Notes under the pieces: model-generated
What the model was told of the DNA's origin: nothing
The model's input: only the letters and a program-made list of their open reading frames with translations
Database searches by the model: none
Assembly (NCBI GenBank): GCA_964019425.1
Contig: OZ025786.1
Span: forward strand, 1,178,001 to 1,242,000
From: Flectonema sp. DT1601
Lineage: Eukaryota; Euglenozoa; Diplonemea; Diplonemida; Diplonemidae
Length of the DNA stretch: 64,000 nt
Direction: 5' to 3'
Part shown: positions 63,906 through 64,000 of the stretch, piece after piece
Layout of the letters: each line of letters starts with the position of its first letter
Numbering within the stretch: the first letter of the stretch is position 1
Translations under genes and position numbers: made by a program

Positions 63906-64000
63906 AACAGAAAAATGAAAAATGAAAAAGATAAAAATAAAAATCTCACACCACAATGAAGGATCAGGTTTTCTAGTGTTTTCCGTCGTTATTTCAGTTC

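Larger units (their letters stand above)
55428..64000. other. 8.6-kb AT-rich, gene-poor region
   Basis: Dominated by A/T runs of 15-35 nt. Islands of balanced composition occur at 55900-56110, 56640-56810, 58320-58560, 59060-59540, 60160-60370 and 63400-63600. Only a few short frames can be proposed (listed separately). Repeats: R4-R3 copy B at 58697-59013 and a diverged R2/R3 copy near 63650-63905. Confidence 0.5.

Noticed and set aside
1-64000. CRISPR arrays, bacterial operons, rRNA genes
   Set aside because: None seen; the tandem repeat at 2032-2157 has no spacers and the genome is eukaryotic.

Overview
The window is nuclear DNA of a single-celled eukaryote (protist): AT-rich, packed with A/T homopolymer runs, with long reading frames interrupted only by a few small introns, and carrying a eukaryotic type II tRNA-Leu. 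Almost every convincing protein gene (about 18, from the left edge to 55.2 kb) lies on the minus strand. Nearly all minus-strand start codons sit 1-50 nt downstream of a pyrimidine-rich stretch ending in AG, as if each mRNA were matured at a 3' splice site just before its ATG. One-strand arrays with an acceptor before each ATG are what spliced-leader trans-splicing, polycistronic genomes (Euglenozoa, including kinetoplastids) look like. Five short cis introns, all with GTATGT donors, show that ordinary splicing also occurs. A euglenozoan or another trans-splicing flagellate is my inference; the lineage cannot be fixed from sequence alone.

Layout (minus strand unless stated). 0-0.5 kb: start of a secreted Ser/Thr-rich protein running off the left edge. 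0.5-5.5 kb: gene desert with an array of small hairpins, a 23-bp tandem repeat and a dispersed repeat. 5.5-8.4 kb: surface protein with a huge VPTA/IPTA repeat. 9.2-13.0 kb: lactonase-type beta-propeller, MFS transporter, Mpv17/PMP22-like protein. 15.7-23.0 kb: a two-exon beta-trefoil/Lys-rich protein, a three-exon mitochondrial-type DnaJ, a two-exon tail-anchored TPR/PDZ-like protein. 23.9-36.4 kb: two large proteins of unknown function, a 771-bp inverted-repeat transposon, tRNA-Leu(CAG) on the plus strand, a membrane-anchored methyltransferase, a BspA-type LRR protein, a probably mitochondrial helical-repeat protein, and small membrane proteins. 36.4-43.4 kb: desert with a piggyBac-like MITE and other repeats. 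43.4-55.4 kb: two paralogous secreted Cys-rich proteins, a fused S51-peptidase-like/TPR/LRR protein, a protein kinase, an LYR protein with a duplicated 5' end. 55.4-64 kb: very AT-rich DNA with repeats, a few unsupported short frames on both strands and one probable exon near the right edge.

The genes form no obvious pathway. Several products look mitochondrial (DnaJ, Mpv17, LYR, helical-repeat protein) and several are surface or secreted (VPT-repeat proteins, Cys-rich paralogues), the mixed content expected of a polycistronic array. The most interesting points are the gene organisation with mixed splicing, the new S51-TPR-LRR architecture recovered across an intron, the hairpin array at 1.8-2.25 kb, and a set of small non-autonomous repeat families with near-identical copies.
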